Below are positions 1 through 9,731 of a stretch of DNA of 64,000 nt, in pieces. A model generated the notes under the pieces. That model saw only the letters and a program-made list of their open reading frames with translations, ran no database searches and was not told where the DNA came from. Source of the stretch: Persicitalea sp038235275 (GTDB lineage Bacteria > Bacteroidota > Bacteroidia > Cytophagales > Spirosomataceae); NCBI GenBank assembly GCA_038235275.1, contig JBBSUC010000016.1, positions 1 through 64,000 of the forward strand, in the 5' to 3' direction. The position numbers and the translations under genes are program-made. Within the stretch, counting starts at the first letter, position 1, and each line of letters opens with the position of its first letter.

Positions 1-151
1 GCCCGAGCAGATGCACCAGCAATCGGAGATAAAAATGCGCACCTATTAAGAAAAAAGGCCGCCGCAAGAATGAACCTGCAACGGCCGAAAATGGTAATCT
101 AAATTAATCTCAAATCTGTATCGCTATTTTAGGACGCGACAGGGTAGGCAC
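1..151. other. Left edge, no supported gene
   Basis: One plus-strand frame is open from the window edge to a TAA at 47-49 and could be the last 15 codons of a gene lying outside the window, but nothing in it is recognisable. The remainder up to the end of the sigma-54 regulator has a weak GGCCG/CGGCC dyad around 57-96 and no other signal that I can support. Confidence 0.25.
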
Positions 152-1513
152 TTAGAGTCCGTACTCGTCTACTTTACGGTACAGGGTAGCAATTCCGGTT
201 TCTAGCAGACGGGCGGTTTCGGCCTTGTTTCCTTTGGTGTGGTTCAAAACCTTCTGGATTTGCAGTTTTTCGGCGCTGTTCAGCGAAAAAGCCGACAAAT
301 TCCGCCCCGCTTCGGCGGGCAGACTGAATTCAAAAGGCAGCACGCTAGCTGAGAGCGGCTCGTTCCCGGCCAGAATCACGGATCGCTCCAAACAGTTCCT
401 CAGTTCGCGCACATTGCCCGGCCATTGGTAGGCCTGTAGGGCGGTCAGAAATTCTGCTTCGTAAGTTAACGGCGGCTTTTTCATTTTGGCAAAAATTTCG
501 GGAATGAAATGCCGAACGAGCGGCTCGATGTCAGCCACGCGCTCACGCAACGGCGGCAGATGCAAGGCAAAAACGTTGAGCCGGAAATAAAGATCGGAGC
601 GAAAACGCTGCTGTTCGCTTTCAGTTTTCAAATCCTTATTCGTTTCGGCAATCAGTCGGAAGTCCGATTTAATCGGCTTGTTTTCTCCTACCCGAATGAA
701 TTCGCTAGTTTCCAGTACCCATAGCAGTTTGGCCTGCAAATCCAGCGGCATTTCACCGATCTCGTCCAGGAAAAGCGTACCACCGTTGGCTTCCTCTACG
801 AAGCCTTTTGTGTCCTTCAAAGCGCCGGTGAACGCGCCTTTGACGTGTCCGAACAGTTCGCTTTCCAGCAGTTCGCGGCTGAACGTGCTGCAATTCAGCG
901 CCACGAAATTCTTGCCCGAGCGAACACTCGCCTGGTGAATGGCCTGGGCAAAAACCTCTTTGCCCGTTCCGGTTTCGCCCGTCAGCAGCACCGTGGCGTC
1001 GGTGGCGGCCACCTTTCGGGCCAAATCCACCACGCGCCGCAACGCCGCCGACTGGCCCAGAATAGTGTCGAAAGAGTACTTCTCCCCTACCCTTTTTTCC
1101 AGATTATCTACCCGCTGTCGCAGCGCCATTTGCTCAATCGCGCGGTGAATGAGTGGAATAATCTTATCGTTGTCGTTGCCCTTGGTAATGTAGTTGAAAG
1201 CGCCGTGCTGAATGGCCCGCACGCCGTCGGGAATGTTGCCGTAAACGGTTAGCAAGATCACTTCCGACGAGGGCGCGGTTTCTTTTAGCTTCTTTACCAA
1301 TTCCACGCCGTTGGCGTCGGGCAGTTTGACATCACATAGAATGACGTCGAAGGTTTTACCGCTCAGCATTTGCAGCCCCGCTTTAGCGTCGGCGGCTTCG
1401 TCTACCGCAAAACCCTCGGCCCGGATAATGCGCGCCAGCAGGGAGCGGAGTTTGTCTTCGTCGTCTATGGCCAGAATTTGTGCAAGGGCGGGTTTTCTGA
1501 AGGATTTCCTTAT
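152..1513 (-). CDS. Sigma-54-dependent response regulator (NtrC class), start codon unclear
   Basis: The protein is a phosphorylation-controlled activator of RpoN promoters. The order is a receiver domain (an IDDED acidic pocket near the N terminus and the phospho-Asp in VILCDVKLP), an AAA+ sigma-54 activation domain (Walker A GETGTGKE, the sigma-54 contact loop GAFTGA, Walker B FLDEIGEMP), and a C-terminal Fis-type helix-turn-helix ending in TLYRKVDEYGL. The first in-frame ATG (1369) would remove the first half of the receiver domain. The frame stays open upstream to 1513 and encodes the missing beta-1 strand, but it contains no ATG, GTG or TTG before the TGA at 1514-1516. The true start is therefore either an unusual codon or lost by mutation. 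An ATG at 1528-1530 lies in another frame. The gene follows a ruined hybrid kinase in the same orientation by 133 bp, so its original kinase partner may be gone. Confidence 0.85.
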   Translation of the reverse strand: MRKSFRKPALAQILAIDDEDKLRSLLARIIRAEGFAVDEAADAKAGLQMLSGKTFDVILCDVKLPDANGVELVKKLKETAPSSEVILLTVYGNIPDGVRAIQHGAFNYITKGNDNDKIIPLIHRAIEQMALRQRVDNLEKRVGEKYSFDTILGQSAALRRVVDLARKVAATDATVLLTGETGTGKEVFAQAIHQASVRSGKNFVALNCSTFSRELLESELFGHVKGAFTGALKDTKGFVEEANGGTLFLDEIGEMPLDLQAKLLWVLETSEFIRVGENKPIKSDFRLIAETNKDLKTESEQQRFRSDLYFRLNVFALHLPPLRERVADIEPLVRHFIPEIFAKMKKPPLTYEAEFLTALQAYQWPGNVRELRNCLERSVILAGNEPLSASVLPFEFSLPAEAGRNLSAFSLNSAEKLQIQKVLNHTKGNKAETARLLETGIATLYRKVDEYGL

Positions 1514-1646
1514 TCAAAGCGGGTTCTCATCACTTTGGCGCTCTAAATCTTTGTTTGCCAAAATGAAAAACCCCTCTTCGTCGATCGAAATGTAAACGTG
1601 CAGAGTTGGCCTAAGCCATCAGCCAACTTCCAACGGATGAGCCAGT

Positions 1647-4401
1647 TTAAGCCCGCTCTGCCCAATCAGAAGGCGGCATGCCCATCTGCTCGCGGAAGGC
1701 TTTTGAAAAATACGAGGCACTTTCAAAACCAGCCTGATAGGCAGTCTCTGCCACGGTGGCCCCTGCCTGCTGTAACAGTTCAGCGGCGCGGTAGATGCGG
1801 ATGCTGCGGATGAACTCCGAGGTGCTTTGGTTCGTGAGGGCTTTCAGCTTGCGGTGCAGGTTGGAGCGGCTGATGTTCATGGACTCGCGCAGGGTCTCGA
1901 TGCCGAAGTTGCTGTCGCTGCCCTGCGCTTTCACAATACCAATGGCTTTTTGCAGGAATATTTCGTCGAGAGAAGCCAGTGGTTCAGCCGAATCGTCCGA
2001 GGGGGTGGCCATCTGCCGGCTGTACTTTTGGCGCAGCAGTTCGCGCTGTTTCAGCAGATTCTGCACCCGCAGGCGTAGTTCCGTGCGGTGGAAGGGCTTG
2101 GTCAGGTAGTCGTCGGCGCCGAGTTCCAATCCTGCCAGGCGGTCTTCGAGGGTAGCCCGGGCCGTGAGCATAATGACCGGGATATGGCTGGTGCGCAGGT
2201 CGGTTTTGAGTTGTTGGCAAAAGCCGTAACCATCGAGTCGGGGCATCATCACGTCGCACACCACCAGATCAGGTATTTCAGCGAACGCCCGCGCGAGGCC
2301 ATCCTGGCCATCAGCGGCTTCCATGACCCGGTAATGGCCCTCAAAGATGCTGCGCATGTAAGCGCGAAGATCGGGGTTGTCCTCCACCAGCAGCAGCAAC
2401 GGGGCGTCGGAATTGTTCCTGGCTGGCGGAGCGGTTGTGTTGGGCGGCTGGATCGGTACTTCCAGAACCTGCTCCGGCGGAGCGAAATCCGCCGGAGCAG
2501 GTTCCTCGACCAGGTAATCCGCCCAGGTTCCGGCGTCGATAGGAACCGTTAGCGTGAAAGTAGTCCCCCGGCCGAGTTCGCTTTCCACCGCTATTTCGCC
2601 TTCCAGCGTCCGCACCAACTCGCTCACTAGCGCCAGGCCGATACCCGCTCCCTCGGCGTTGTGCTAGCCGGGGGTTTCCACGCGGTAGAAGCGGTCGAAG
2701 ATGTGCGGCAGCCGCGCCGCCTCGATGCCGATGCCGTAGTCGCGTACTACCAGAGTCAGCCCGGTATCGGTGAAGTCCACCCGCACGGCCACCCGCCCGT
2801 TTTCGGGCGTGAACTTGAAGGCGTTGGACAGCAGATTGGTGACGATTTTTTTCCAACTTATCAGGATCGAAATAAGCCTCTCGGACGACTGATTTTTGCT
2901 CGTGGTTGAAAATAATGCTCCGGCTCTTGGCCAGCGATTCGAAGGAAGCCAGCAATTGTCGCAAGAAGATGGCCAGATCGGCGCGGACGATAGCTGGACG
3001 CAGTTTTCCAGCTTCCAGCCGCGAGAGGTCGAGCAACTAGTCGATCAGTGATTGCAGCCGCCGCACGTTGCGCTGCATGGCGGGGATCAGCGTCTCATTG
3101 GGTTGCCGCTGCCGCAGGTCTTCCAGCGGGCCGACCAGCATCGTAAGCGGCGTACGAAATTCGTGCGAAATATTGGCGAAGAAAGTGGTCTTTAGCGCGT
3201 CCAGTTCCCGGAGTTGCACGGCCTGCTCTTCTTTCAGCGTCATTCGCTGCTGGGCGTCTTCGCGCTGTCGTCGGTAATCAAGGATAATTTTGCCCAGAAA
3301 CAAACCAAAGACGAAGATTTCAGCCAAAAACAAAAAGTAGGCGGCTGCAAAAACCCATTCAGCGTCGATGGTATTGACATCTCCCAGTACCATAAAGCAA
3401 TAACTCCCTAACCCCAGCAGGAAAGGCACGGAATAGTACCAGTTGATTGGCAAACGCTTAATAACCGCGTACAGGTAAAGTCCCAAAATGAAAAACTGAG
3501 AAAACAAAACAAAGTACTGACTGGCCAGCAACCAATACCAGCGGTAATCGACTGCGACGACGCCCCCCATCACCAGCACGACGACGACGATGCCGTTCAG
3601 CACCGAACGCGCCAACTTCGGCAGCCGCTCGGGAGGAAGCAGAGCATTGACCACCACCGCGTACCCAATCGGGACGAAGTGGTAAGACAGGTAGTCGATG
3701 AGCGTGGACGCGTCGGGGTCATCGGTCACGACATCCCCCATCAGGCCCTGTATCCCCCAGAAACCAAGTGAACGCAGTACCAGCAGGAAGCAGTAGGCGC
3801 GGAAAGCTTTGTCCCGGACGGCAAAAATGGCCAGTAGCAGCACGAAGAACAGGCGCAGAAACACCATGCCGTTGGTAAAACTGAAATAAGAAGCGGCCCC
3901 TATCTTACGGGCAATCAGGGAAGACTCATCGTGGACATTGACCATCATCCGGTAGCCCCGTCGGCTCATGATGCGCAGGAAAATGGTCTGTTGCTGCCCC
4001 GGCGGCAGGTCGATGGCAAAGTAGGGCGATTATCCCTTGGTATTTTTGCGACCACGGGGTCTCAAGGTGCCATCGGACCGATAGCAATCGGCCCGTTCTA
4101 CGGTGGGATTGTCCCACTTGATGTACCACTTGTCCCGCCGGGCATCCTGGTTGCGCAAGGTGATGCGGAACCAGAAGACATCGTTCGAGTACGGCAACGG
4201 AAAGTACGGACGGCCCACGGGCTGGAACGCCTTCCCCCGCACCTCAGCCAGCGACAAAGCCGATGACGTATCGACGAATTGGGCCAGTTGGGCGGAGATG
4301 ACGAGTGGGGTATGGGTAGCGGAGTCCAACCGAAGCACCTGGCTCCGAGCCGTCAGCGAAAAAAGAATTAAAAGAGTGGTGATGAGGTAGTTTCTGGGCA
4401 T
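1647..4401 (-). pseudogene. Hybrid histidine kinase (7TMR-DISM, HisKA, HATPase, receiver, AraC), inactivated
   Basis: Read through its lesions, this is a one-protein two-component system: signal peptide, periplasmic 7TMR-DISM domain (4401-3930), seven-helix membrane region (about 3870-3290), HisKA with the motif ISHEFRTPL, HATPase with YGIGIEA and EGAGIGLAL, receiver with VEDNPDLR and DVMMPRLDG, and an AraC-type DNA-binding domain ending at 1647. It is broken by an in-frame TAA at 4030-4032, an in-frame TAG at 3037-3039 inside the HisKA motif LID-stop-LLDLSRLEAGK, a one-base excess in a run of seven T near 2848-2854 (removing one restores EKIVTNLLSNAFKF), and an in-frame TAG at 2664-2666. The separate pieces have no good starts. 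Four independent lesions favour a real pseudogene over one sequencing error. The reading frame is otherwise well kept, so decay appears recent. Confidence 0.9.
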
Positions 4402-4531
4402 AAAGCGGCCTTCTTCGCGGATGAAGTCATTCGAGTTCTAACGTTATTCCAGAGAGGGAGCAGGCTGGCCACCGCAAATCTACGGCGAATGCCAGATACA
4501 TTACCGCAAAAAGGGTAACAATTTAAAAGAG

Positions 4532-4553
4532 AAAAAGGATACCTAGCCTTTTT
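4532..4553 (-). terminator. Bidirectional terminator-like hairpin after the MsbA-like gene
   Basis: A 7-bp inverted repeat, AAAAAGG (4532-4538) and CCTTTTT (4547-4553), has an 8-nt loop and lies just past the stop of the ABC exporter. The U tract is supplied by the arm itself in either direction. Confidence 0.55.
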
Positions 4554-4559
4554 GAAAAA

Positions 4560-6392
4560 CTAACTTTGCATCAAAGTCAACTTTCGATAAAACCCATCAT
4601 TATTTTCCAGCAGCGTTTCGTGCGTCCCACGTTCCACGATACGTCCCTGGTGCAGCACCAGAATTTCGTCGGCGTACTGAATGGTGCTGAGGCGGTGGGC
4701 GATGACCAGCACCGTGCGGTTTTGCATCAGCTGCGTAAGCGCTTCCTGCACCAGTTTTTCCGACTCGGTGTCGAGAGCCGAGGTGGCCTCGTCCAAAATC
4801 AGGATCGGCGGGTTTTTCAGGATGGCACGGGCGATGCTGAGCCGCTGCCGCTGTCCGCCGGAGAGTTTGGTGCCCCGGTCGCCGATGACAGTCTGGTAGC
4901 CCTCGGGCTGCTCCATGATGAAATCATGGGCGTTGGCAATGCGGGCGGCAGCCATTACTTCGGCTTCCGTAGTTTCTGCCCCAAAAGCGATATTGCTAAA
5001 GATGGTGTCGTTGAAAAGAATAGACTCCTGCGTGACGATTCCCATCTGCGAACGCAGCGAGGTGGGCGTGATCTGGCCCAAATCCTGCCCATCGAAAAGT
5101 ATCTGTCCGGCAGTGGGTTCGTAAAATCGCGGGATCAAATCGGCCAGCGTGCTTTTACCCCCGCCTGATGAACCCACCAGGGCCACGGTCTTACCTTTGG
5201 GCATAGTAAAGTCAATGTCGCTCAGCACGGGAATCCCCGCTTCGTAGGCAAACGAAACGTTCTTCACTTCGATTTTTTCCAAAAACTTTGTAACGGAAAT
5301 ATCGCCCGGCTTCTCGGGAATCGTGTTCACCGCATCCACCAGTTCGAGCACCCGCTCGCCCGAGGCCAGGCCGCGCTGCGTGTTGCTGAACGCGTTGGAG
5401 ATTTCCTTAGCCGGGCGCAGCACCTGGGAGAAGGTGATGATATAAAAAATGAACTCCGCCGCCGATAGTTCCGATTGGTTGGAAAGTACCAGCGAACCGC
5501 CATACAACAGGATAAAGGCCACAATGGTCACGCCCATGAACTCCGAGAACGGTCCCGCCATTTCACGCTTGTAAGCCATCGACTTGATGGCCCGGCGGTA
5601 GGCGTCGTTTTCCTGCCAAAATCGTTTTTTGATGAAACTTTCGGCGTTGAAACCTTTTACGACCCGCATCCCGCCGAAGGTTTCGTCCATCAGACTGATA
5701 AGCCCGCCCAGCCGCTCCTGCCCGGTGCGGGCGTCTTTGCGCATTTGCTTCACGATGTAAGCGATGAATGCTCCCGAAATTGGGAAGACCAAAAACGCAA
5801 AAAGAGTAAGCTGCACCGACACGCTGAACAGCACGACCAAATAGACAAGCAAAGTGAATACTTCCTTGAAAGCCGCCGAAAAGGTGTTGGCAATGGAGTT
5901 TTCGACTTCCTGTACGTCGGTCATTACGCGGGAGATGAGGTCGCCCTTGCGCTCGTTGGAGTAAAATCCCAGGTGCAAACCGACGGCGTTGTCGAACACT
6001 GCCTGCCGCAGCCGCGCCACCATGTTGACTTTGAAGCGTTCCAACACCCTTGCCGACAGGTACCGAAAAATATCGGCCAAAAACACGGAGATTACAATAA
6101 TGCCGCACACAAACTGCAGTGCCCCCAGCCGTCCGTGTTCCTGCATGAACGTCCCGAAATAGTAGTTGAACAGTCCGCTCAGGTAGTCGATGCTAAGCGC
6201 CGGATCGGGAAGCCGCGTCATTTGCGCCGCCTCTGTGCTGCTCACCTGATTGAACAGCAGATTCAGCAGCGGAATAAGCAAGGCAAAGTTCAAAATTCCA
6301 AATAAACTTGCCAGCAGCGAAGCAAAGAAAAAGGGAACAATGTACTGCCCGAGCGGCCGGGCGTATGAAAGGAGTCGCCAGTAAACTTTCAC
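4560..6392 (-). CDS. ABC exporter, MsbA/lipid-flippase type (fused permease and ATPase)
   Basis: This is a half-transporter of 610 residues that would act as a homodimer in the inner membrane, exporting a lipid or other hydrophobic substrate. The N-terminal half carries six membrane helices of the ABC exporter type (about residues 15-310). The C-terminal half is a complete nucleotide-binding domain: Walker A GSSGGGKST, Q-loop MGIVTQESILFND, signature LSGGQRQR, Walker B ILILDEATSALD and switch His in IAHRLST. The family in Bacteroidota is often labelled MsbA, but the substrate cannot be told from sequence. The start is GTG at 6390-6392, inside the stop of the upstream DUF1080 gene (overlap GTGA), which implies translational coupling. 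The stop is TAG. Confidence 0.88.
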   Translation of the reverse strand: MKVYWRLLSYARPLGQYIVPFFFASLLASLFGILNFALLIPLLNLLFNQVSSTEAAQMTRLPDPALSIDYLSGLFNYYFGTFMQEHGRLGALQFVCGIIVISVFLADIFRYLSARVLERFKVNMVARLRQAVFDNAVGLHLGFYSNERKGDLISRVMTDVQEVENSIANTFSAAFKEVFTLLVYLVVLFSVSVQLTLFAFLVFPISGAFIAYIVKQMRKDARTGQERLGGLISLMDETFGGMRVVKGFNAESFIKKRFWQENDAYRRAIKSMAYKREMAGPFSEFMGVTIVAFILLYGGSLVLSNQSELSAAEFIFYIITFSQVLRPAKEISNAFSNTQRGLASGERVLELVDAVNTIPEKPGDISVTKFLEKIEVKNVSFAYEAGIPVLSDIDFTMPKGKTVALVGSSGGGKSTLADLIPRFYEPTAGQILFDGQDLGQITPTSLRSQMGIVTQESILFNDTIFSNIAFGAETTEAEVMAAARIANAHDFIMEQPEGYQTVIGDRGTKLSGGQRQRLSIARAILKNPPILILDEATSALDTESEKLVQEALTQLMQNRTVLVIAHRLSTIQYADEILVLHQGRIVERGTHETLLENNDGFYRKLTLMQS

Positions 6393-7141
6393 TTAACAAT
6401 CCAAATATTCCGATAAAGAACATCGTGGCCTTCGGCCTGGAGCTTGATGCCGCCGGGAGTGTCGGTGATGCCTTTGCCACCGTCGTTACCGCCGTCGATG
6501 CCTGAGTTGGGGCCGCCCCACACCTGACTGATGGGTTGGTTGTCGTGGACCTTTTTGCCGTTGAAGTACATCGTCACCATCGCGGGCTTTGTCTTCTTGC
6601 CGTCTTCGAAGCGAGCGGCCTTAAACTCGATGTCGTAGGCGTTCCATTTGCCCACGCCGTTGTAGGCGTAATAGGGCGAGGGCGTCTCGTTGATGACCGC
6701 TCCCATACCGTGGCTCGTAGTGTCGCCGTCGACGACCTGAATTTCGTAGCGGTTTTGTAAATAGACGCCGCTGTTGCCGCCGGGCTTAGAAATGTAGAAT
6801 TCTACGTGTAGCCGGAAATCCCGGAATTTCTCCTTGGTCACAATGTCCGCCGCGCCGTAGAGGCCGCCCGCCGCCGCCGGGTCGTTGGTATTCATAACCG
6901 TCCCCTTATCCACGGGGTCCTTTACAATGGCCCACTTAATAGGTGGCTCGGCTTGGAAGCGCGGTCCCTGCCAATATTCCCACTTATCGAGCAGCATTTT
7001 TTTGGAGCCGTCGAACAACACTTCGGCTCCTTTGGGTGGCTTGGTTCCCACGCCGATTTGGGCAAAGAGCACGTAGTTACCCGAGAGCATTGGTAGAACG
7101 ACAGCTAAAATCAATAAGGATATTATTTTTTTTGAATTCAT
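6389..7141 (-). CDS. Secreted DUF1080 (3-keto-disaccharide hydrolase type) protein
   Basis: The 250-residue protein begins with a signal peptide (MNSKKIISLLILAVVLPMLSG). The mature part is a single DUF1080 domain of concanavalin-like fold, recognisable from DKWEYW near the start, YISKPGGNSGVYLQNRYEIQV in the centre, the GKWNAYDIEF strand and the C-terminal GIKLQAEGHDVLYRNIWI. Members are periplasmic or extracellular proteins of carbohydrate metabolism; some hydrolyse 3-keto-glycosides, but the substrate here is unknown. It overlaps the exporter gene by 4 bp and probably shares its mRNA. An insertion sequence ends 38 bp upstream of its start codon, so the promoter region of this two-gene unit has been replaced or altered. 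Confidence 0.85.
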   Translation of the reverse strand: MNSKKIISLLILAVVLPMLSGNYVLFAQIGVGTKPPKGAEVLFDGSKKMLLDKWEYWQGPRFQAEPPIKWAIVKDPVDKGTVMNTNDPAAAGGLYGAADIVTKEKFRDFRLHVEFYISKPGGNSGVYLQNRYEIQVVDGDTTSHGMGAVINETPSPYYAYNGVGKWNAYDIEFKAARFEDGKKTKPAMVTMYFNGKKVHDNQPISQVWGGPNSGIDGGNDGGKGITDTPGGIKLQAEGHDVLYRNIWIVK

Positions 7142-7172
7142 AATTTTTGTATCTGGATTTGTATCTTGAAAT

Positions 7173-8260
7173 AATATTAACGCGAACTATGAGATAAATT
7201 AAGCAGCGATGGCCCACTGTGGCTCACCGCCCTGTATCAATCTGTCGCTGATGTCGACGTAGGCCATCGGCTTTCGGTCATAAAATGAATAGGCCACCAG
7301 CGAGGCGTAGACGTTGACGAAGGCGTTGACCTCCGACCTGTGCCTTGTGTGCTCCATATTACAGACCGACTTCGTCTGGCCGATGACCGTCTCGACCAAG
7401 CCCCGCTTCTTTGCGTAGCGTTTGGCGGCCAACGGCCAGTCGGCCCTGGCCATCCCCTTGCGGGGCTTGGCCGCCAGCAACAGCTCACCCTGCCGCTCGA
7501 GAAAGTCCTTCTTCTGGGTGTTGAGCAGGTAGCCTTTGTCGCCGAAGACCCAGCCAACCAGGTCATGGGTCAGTTGGTGAAGCACCTGCAGGTTGGAGTC
7601 ATGCGTGCTACCACTAGTGATGTGGACGATTTGGCCTAGGTAGTTGATTGACAAATGCACTTTCAGCCCGTAGAACCAGCCCACGCTGGTCTTTCCCCAA
7701 CTGGCGAAGCACTTCATGGTGCGGTGCTGGTGCACCCGCTTGGGATGGCAGGCGGCCAGGGTTGTCGAGTCGACGTAGTAGATTCCAGTCCGAAGGCTGC
7801 GCCCGCAGCGGTCGGCCAGATAAAGCATCATGGGAATCAGCGTGCGCGGTATGAGGGCTACGAAGCGGTCGTAGCTGACCAGGTCAGGGAAGTCCCGGCG
7901 CAGGTCCTGGCAGACGTGAATCGTGTAATAGACCTTGAAGTTCTTGTAGGGGCTGAGGTGGTAGTGGATCAGGATAGTCATTAATTTCGCTTAGCGTGAG
8001 TTGGCTGGAATGGAGCTTCTTGTAAGAAGCCGCAGTGGCGCAAGGCTTTGGCCAGTAATGAGCGCTGCGCCTTGCAAAAGTCATCGACATCGACACGGCC
8101 CGCCGCAGCGGTAAATTTCGACTAGCATGTGAGTTGGGGAGGTTAAGTTTTGTTTGGATCGCTCGGCTCGGGCCGCCTCGCTCAAAACTAGCTTTTGCGG
8201 CCCACATGCTATCCAATGGCCCTTTTCTAAGTTTTAAATCCCATAGTTCGCGTTAATATT
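7173..8260 (-). mobile_element. IS982-family insertion sequence with 6-bp target duplication
   Basis: The element proper is 7179-8254 (1076 bp). Its ends are 13-bp perfect inverted repeats, AACGCGAACTATG at 7179-7191 and its complement at 8242-8254, followed after one mismatch by GAT on both sides. It is flanked by the direct repeat AATATT at 7173-7178 and 8255-8260. Because AATATT is itself palindromic, the inverted repeats look longer than they are. One transposase gene of IS982 type fills it on the minus strand. Size, single gene and short target duplication suit the family. Confidence 0.88.
7199..8128 (-). pseudogene. IS982-type transposase, N terminus frameshifted
   Basis: The longest intact piece, 7199-7981, gives 260 residues with the DDE catalytic set: Asp in YYVDSTTLAACHPKR, Asp in the FGDKGYLL block, and Glu in VETVIGQTKS, plus the family phrases GKTSVGWFYGLKVHL and HRSEVNAFVN. 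The normal family protein starts about 50 residues earlier with an LVEIY...VDDFC stretch and a QLSLSEIMTI motif. Those pieces are present but scattered over three frames: an ATG at 8128 gives MLVEIYR, a second frame gives VDVDDFCKAQRSLLAKALR, and a third gives SQLTLSEI just before the frame of MTILIHYH. Removing one A near 7982-7984 would join the last two. At least two or three frameshifts are required, so autonomous transposition is unlikely. Confidence 0.8.
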
Positions 8261-8396
8261 AACTATACTCATCCAAATTGCCGAGGAAAACTTCGGAAGC
8301 CATAAGGAATCGGACACCAAACCGCCGACGACTTCCGGGATTAAAAGCAAATAGCAGACAGAGATAGTGCCGACTTGCCAACACGCAGCTATACGC

Positions 8397-8561
8397 CTAG
8401 CAATTTTCCCTGAGCATCCTGACAAATTCGTACTCGTAGGTCTTGATTGCTGCCAACAACTCGTCCAGTTCCTTTTTTTGGGAGTGGTTTTTGTCGGCTC
8501 CGTAAAGTTCATCGGCACGTTGAGAAGCGCGGGCGTAATCGTCTTCATTTTCAATTTCCAT
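8397..8561 (-). CDS. Small protein resembling the N-terminal part of a HigA-type antitoxin
   Basis: The gene encodes 54 residues from an ATG at 8559-8561 to a TAG. The sequence has the pattern of the dimerisation segment of COG5499/HigA antitoxins: an ENEDDYARA start, a DELYGAD stretch and an ELDELLAAIKTYE helix. In full-length relatives this is followed by an Xre-type helix-turn-helix, which is absent here because the frame stops after MLRENC. No toxin gene of the HigB type is visible on either side, and the insertion sequence begins 137 bp downstream. It is either a solitary small protein or a truncated antitoxin. The assignment rests on pattern similarity alone. Confidence 0.45.
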   Translation of the reverse strand: MEIENEDDYARASQRADELYGADKNHSQKKELDELLAAIKTYEYEFVRMLRENC

Positions 8562-9003
8562 GGATAATCATTACATAGCCGCAGTTCAAATTTTTAATTT
8601 ACGACGGTATCCAAATTTTCAGTAAAAGAAGATAATTTTTTCAAGGAGAACAAATAACTTTGGTTTTTACCCCCGGAAATACTCCCAGCGGATCAAACGC
8701 CTCCTTAACGGCCACTTAATTGTATTGGAATGAAATTTTTTAACTTTTTAACGTTACGCACGGTTACGATAATAAATATCCTTTGTAGACTTAAATTTTG
8801 ACGGCCCACAAACCAAAGTGTTCATGGGAACGTAGGTTGCCGCCAAAAGGCTTGCTGGGGTGGCAAAATGATCATTCTGACGGTCGTGTCTACTGACAAA
8901 ATGCATAATTGTAAATTTTAAGTTATATTCGTTAGGAAGTCTCAATTATTATAAGCTATATTGGGAATCCAAACTTTGTCACCGCGCAAAAGCAATCCTG
9001 TTT
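8562..9003. other. AT-rich intergenic region upstream of the LuxR-type regulator
   Basis: No gene can be supported in these 442 bp. The composition is much richer in A and T than the neighbours. A TAACTTTG sequence at about 8652-8659 matches the Bacteroidota -7 element, but it has no good partner and lies far from the regulator, so I do not call it a promoter. Confidence 0.5.
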
Positions 9004-9681
9004 ATGAACGATTCTTTGCAACCTCACTCGCGTCAACCTTCCCGCTTGGTTTACCTGTGCGGCCTTTCAGATGCCCTGCACCGGGACTTTTGCCAGTACT
9101 TCCGCGAGTCCATCGAAGATTGTGAACTGCGGGTCTTCAATCTGGAAGACGGGCTACGGACGGCTATTTTGCAAAGCCCGACCTTTCTCTTTGTTTACGT
9201 CGAAACGGATGACCACTTGGCCCGTGTTTCTGCCGAGTTAGCCTTCCTGCGGTGCAAGTTGCCCCAGGTTAACCGCATTTTGATATGTTGCCCCCAACTG
9301 AAGGACAAAAGCCGCCTCGACGAAGTGAGCCTGGACGGTATTTTGACGAGCGACGCCAAACGATCCGACCTTATCGCCTGCATCAATAACGTCGACCGGG
9401 GACATCGTTACGTACACCCCGGTTTACGTCGGGGTCTTGCGGACGTTCCAGCTTTGCCCGACACAATTACCGATAAGGAGGAGGAGATTCTGAAATATAT
9501 TTCGATGGGAATGCAAAACCTCCAAATTGCTGATATGATCCATATTAGCCGACATACCGTAAAGAATCACAAATCGAATATGGTGGAAAAACTTGGCCTT
9601 TCCGGCACCACCGAGTTATACAAATTCGCGATTCAGCACTGTGGCGACATAGTGCCGGAACCCGAACCGTTCGATAACTAA
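9004..9681 (+). CDS. LuxR/CsgD-like transcriptional regulator of the curli locus
   Basis: The protein has 225 residues. The C-terminal part (about 150-212) is a LuxR-type helix-turn-helix: ITDKEEEILKYISMGMQNLQ, then IADMIHISRHTVKNHKSNMVEKL. The first 140 residues have the size and alternating strand/helix pattern of a receiver domain, but the place where the phospho-Asp should stand reads FLFVYVETDD, so it is probably a pseudo-receiver, as in CsgD of enterobacteria. The position, immediately upstream of the amyloid genes on the same strand with a repeat-rich region between, makes it the likely activator of the locus. That role is inferred from context. Confidence 0.8.
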   Translation: MNDSLQPHSRQPSRLVYLCGLSDALHRDFCQYFRESIEDCELRVFNLEDGLRTAILQSPTFLFVYVETDDHLARVSAELAFLRCKLPQVNRILICCPQLKDKSRLDEVSLDGILTSDAKRSDLIACINNVDRGHRYVHPGLRRGLADVPALPDTITDKEEEILKYISMGMQNLQIADMIHISRHTVKNHKSNMVEKLGLSGTTELYKFAIQHCGDIVPEPEPFDN

Positions 9682-9731
9682 GTACAATATACTAGTGACA
9701 AATAGCTATTTTCCTATTTTTTAACTTCGCC

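Noticed and set aside
8234..8554. A 106-residue frame running from the antitoxin-like gene into the IS end
   Set aside because: It crosses the target duplication and inverted repeat, and the overlapping 54-residue frame has clear family character.
8754..8945. A 63-residue frame on the minus strand in the AT-rich gap
   Set aside because: No family motif, no sensible neighbour, and composition like non-coding DNA.
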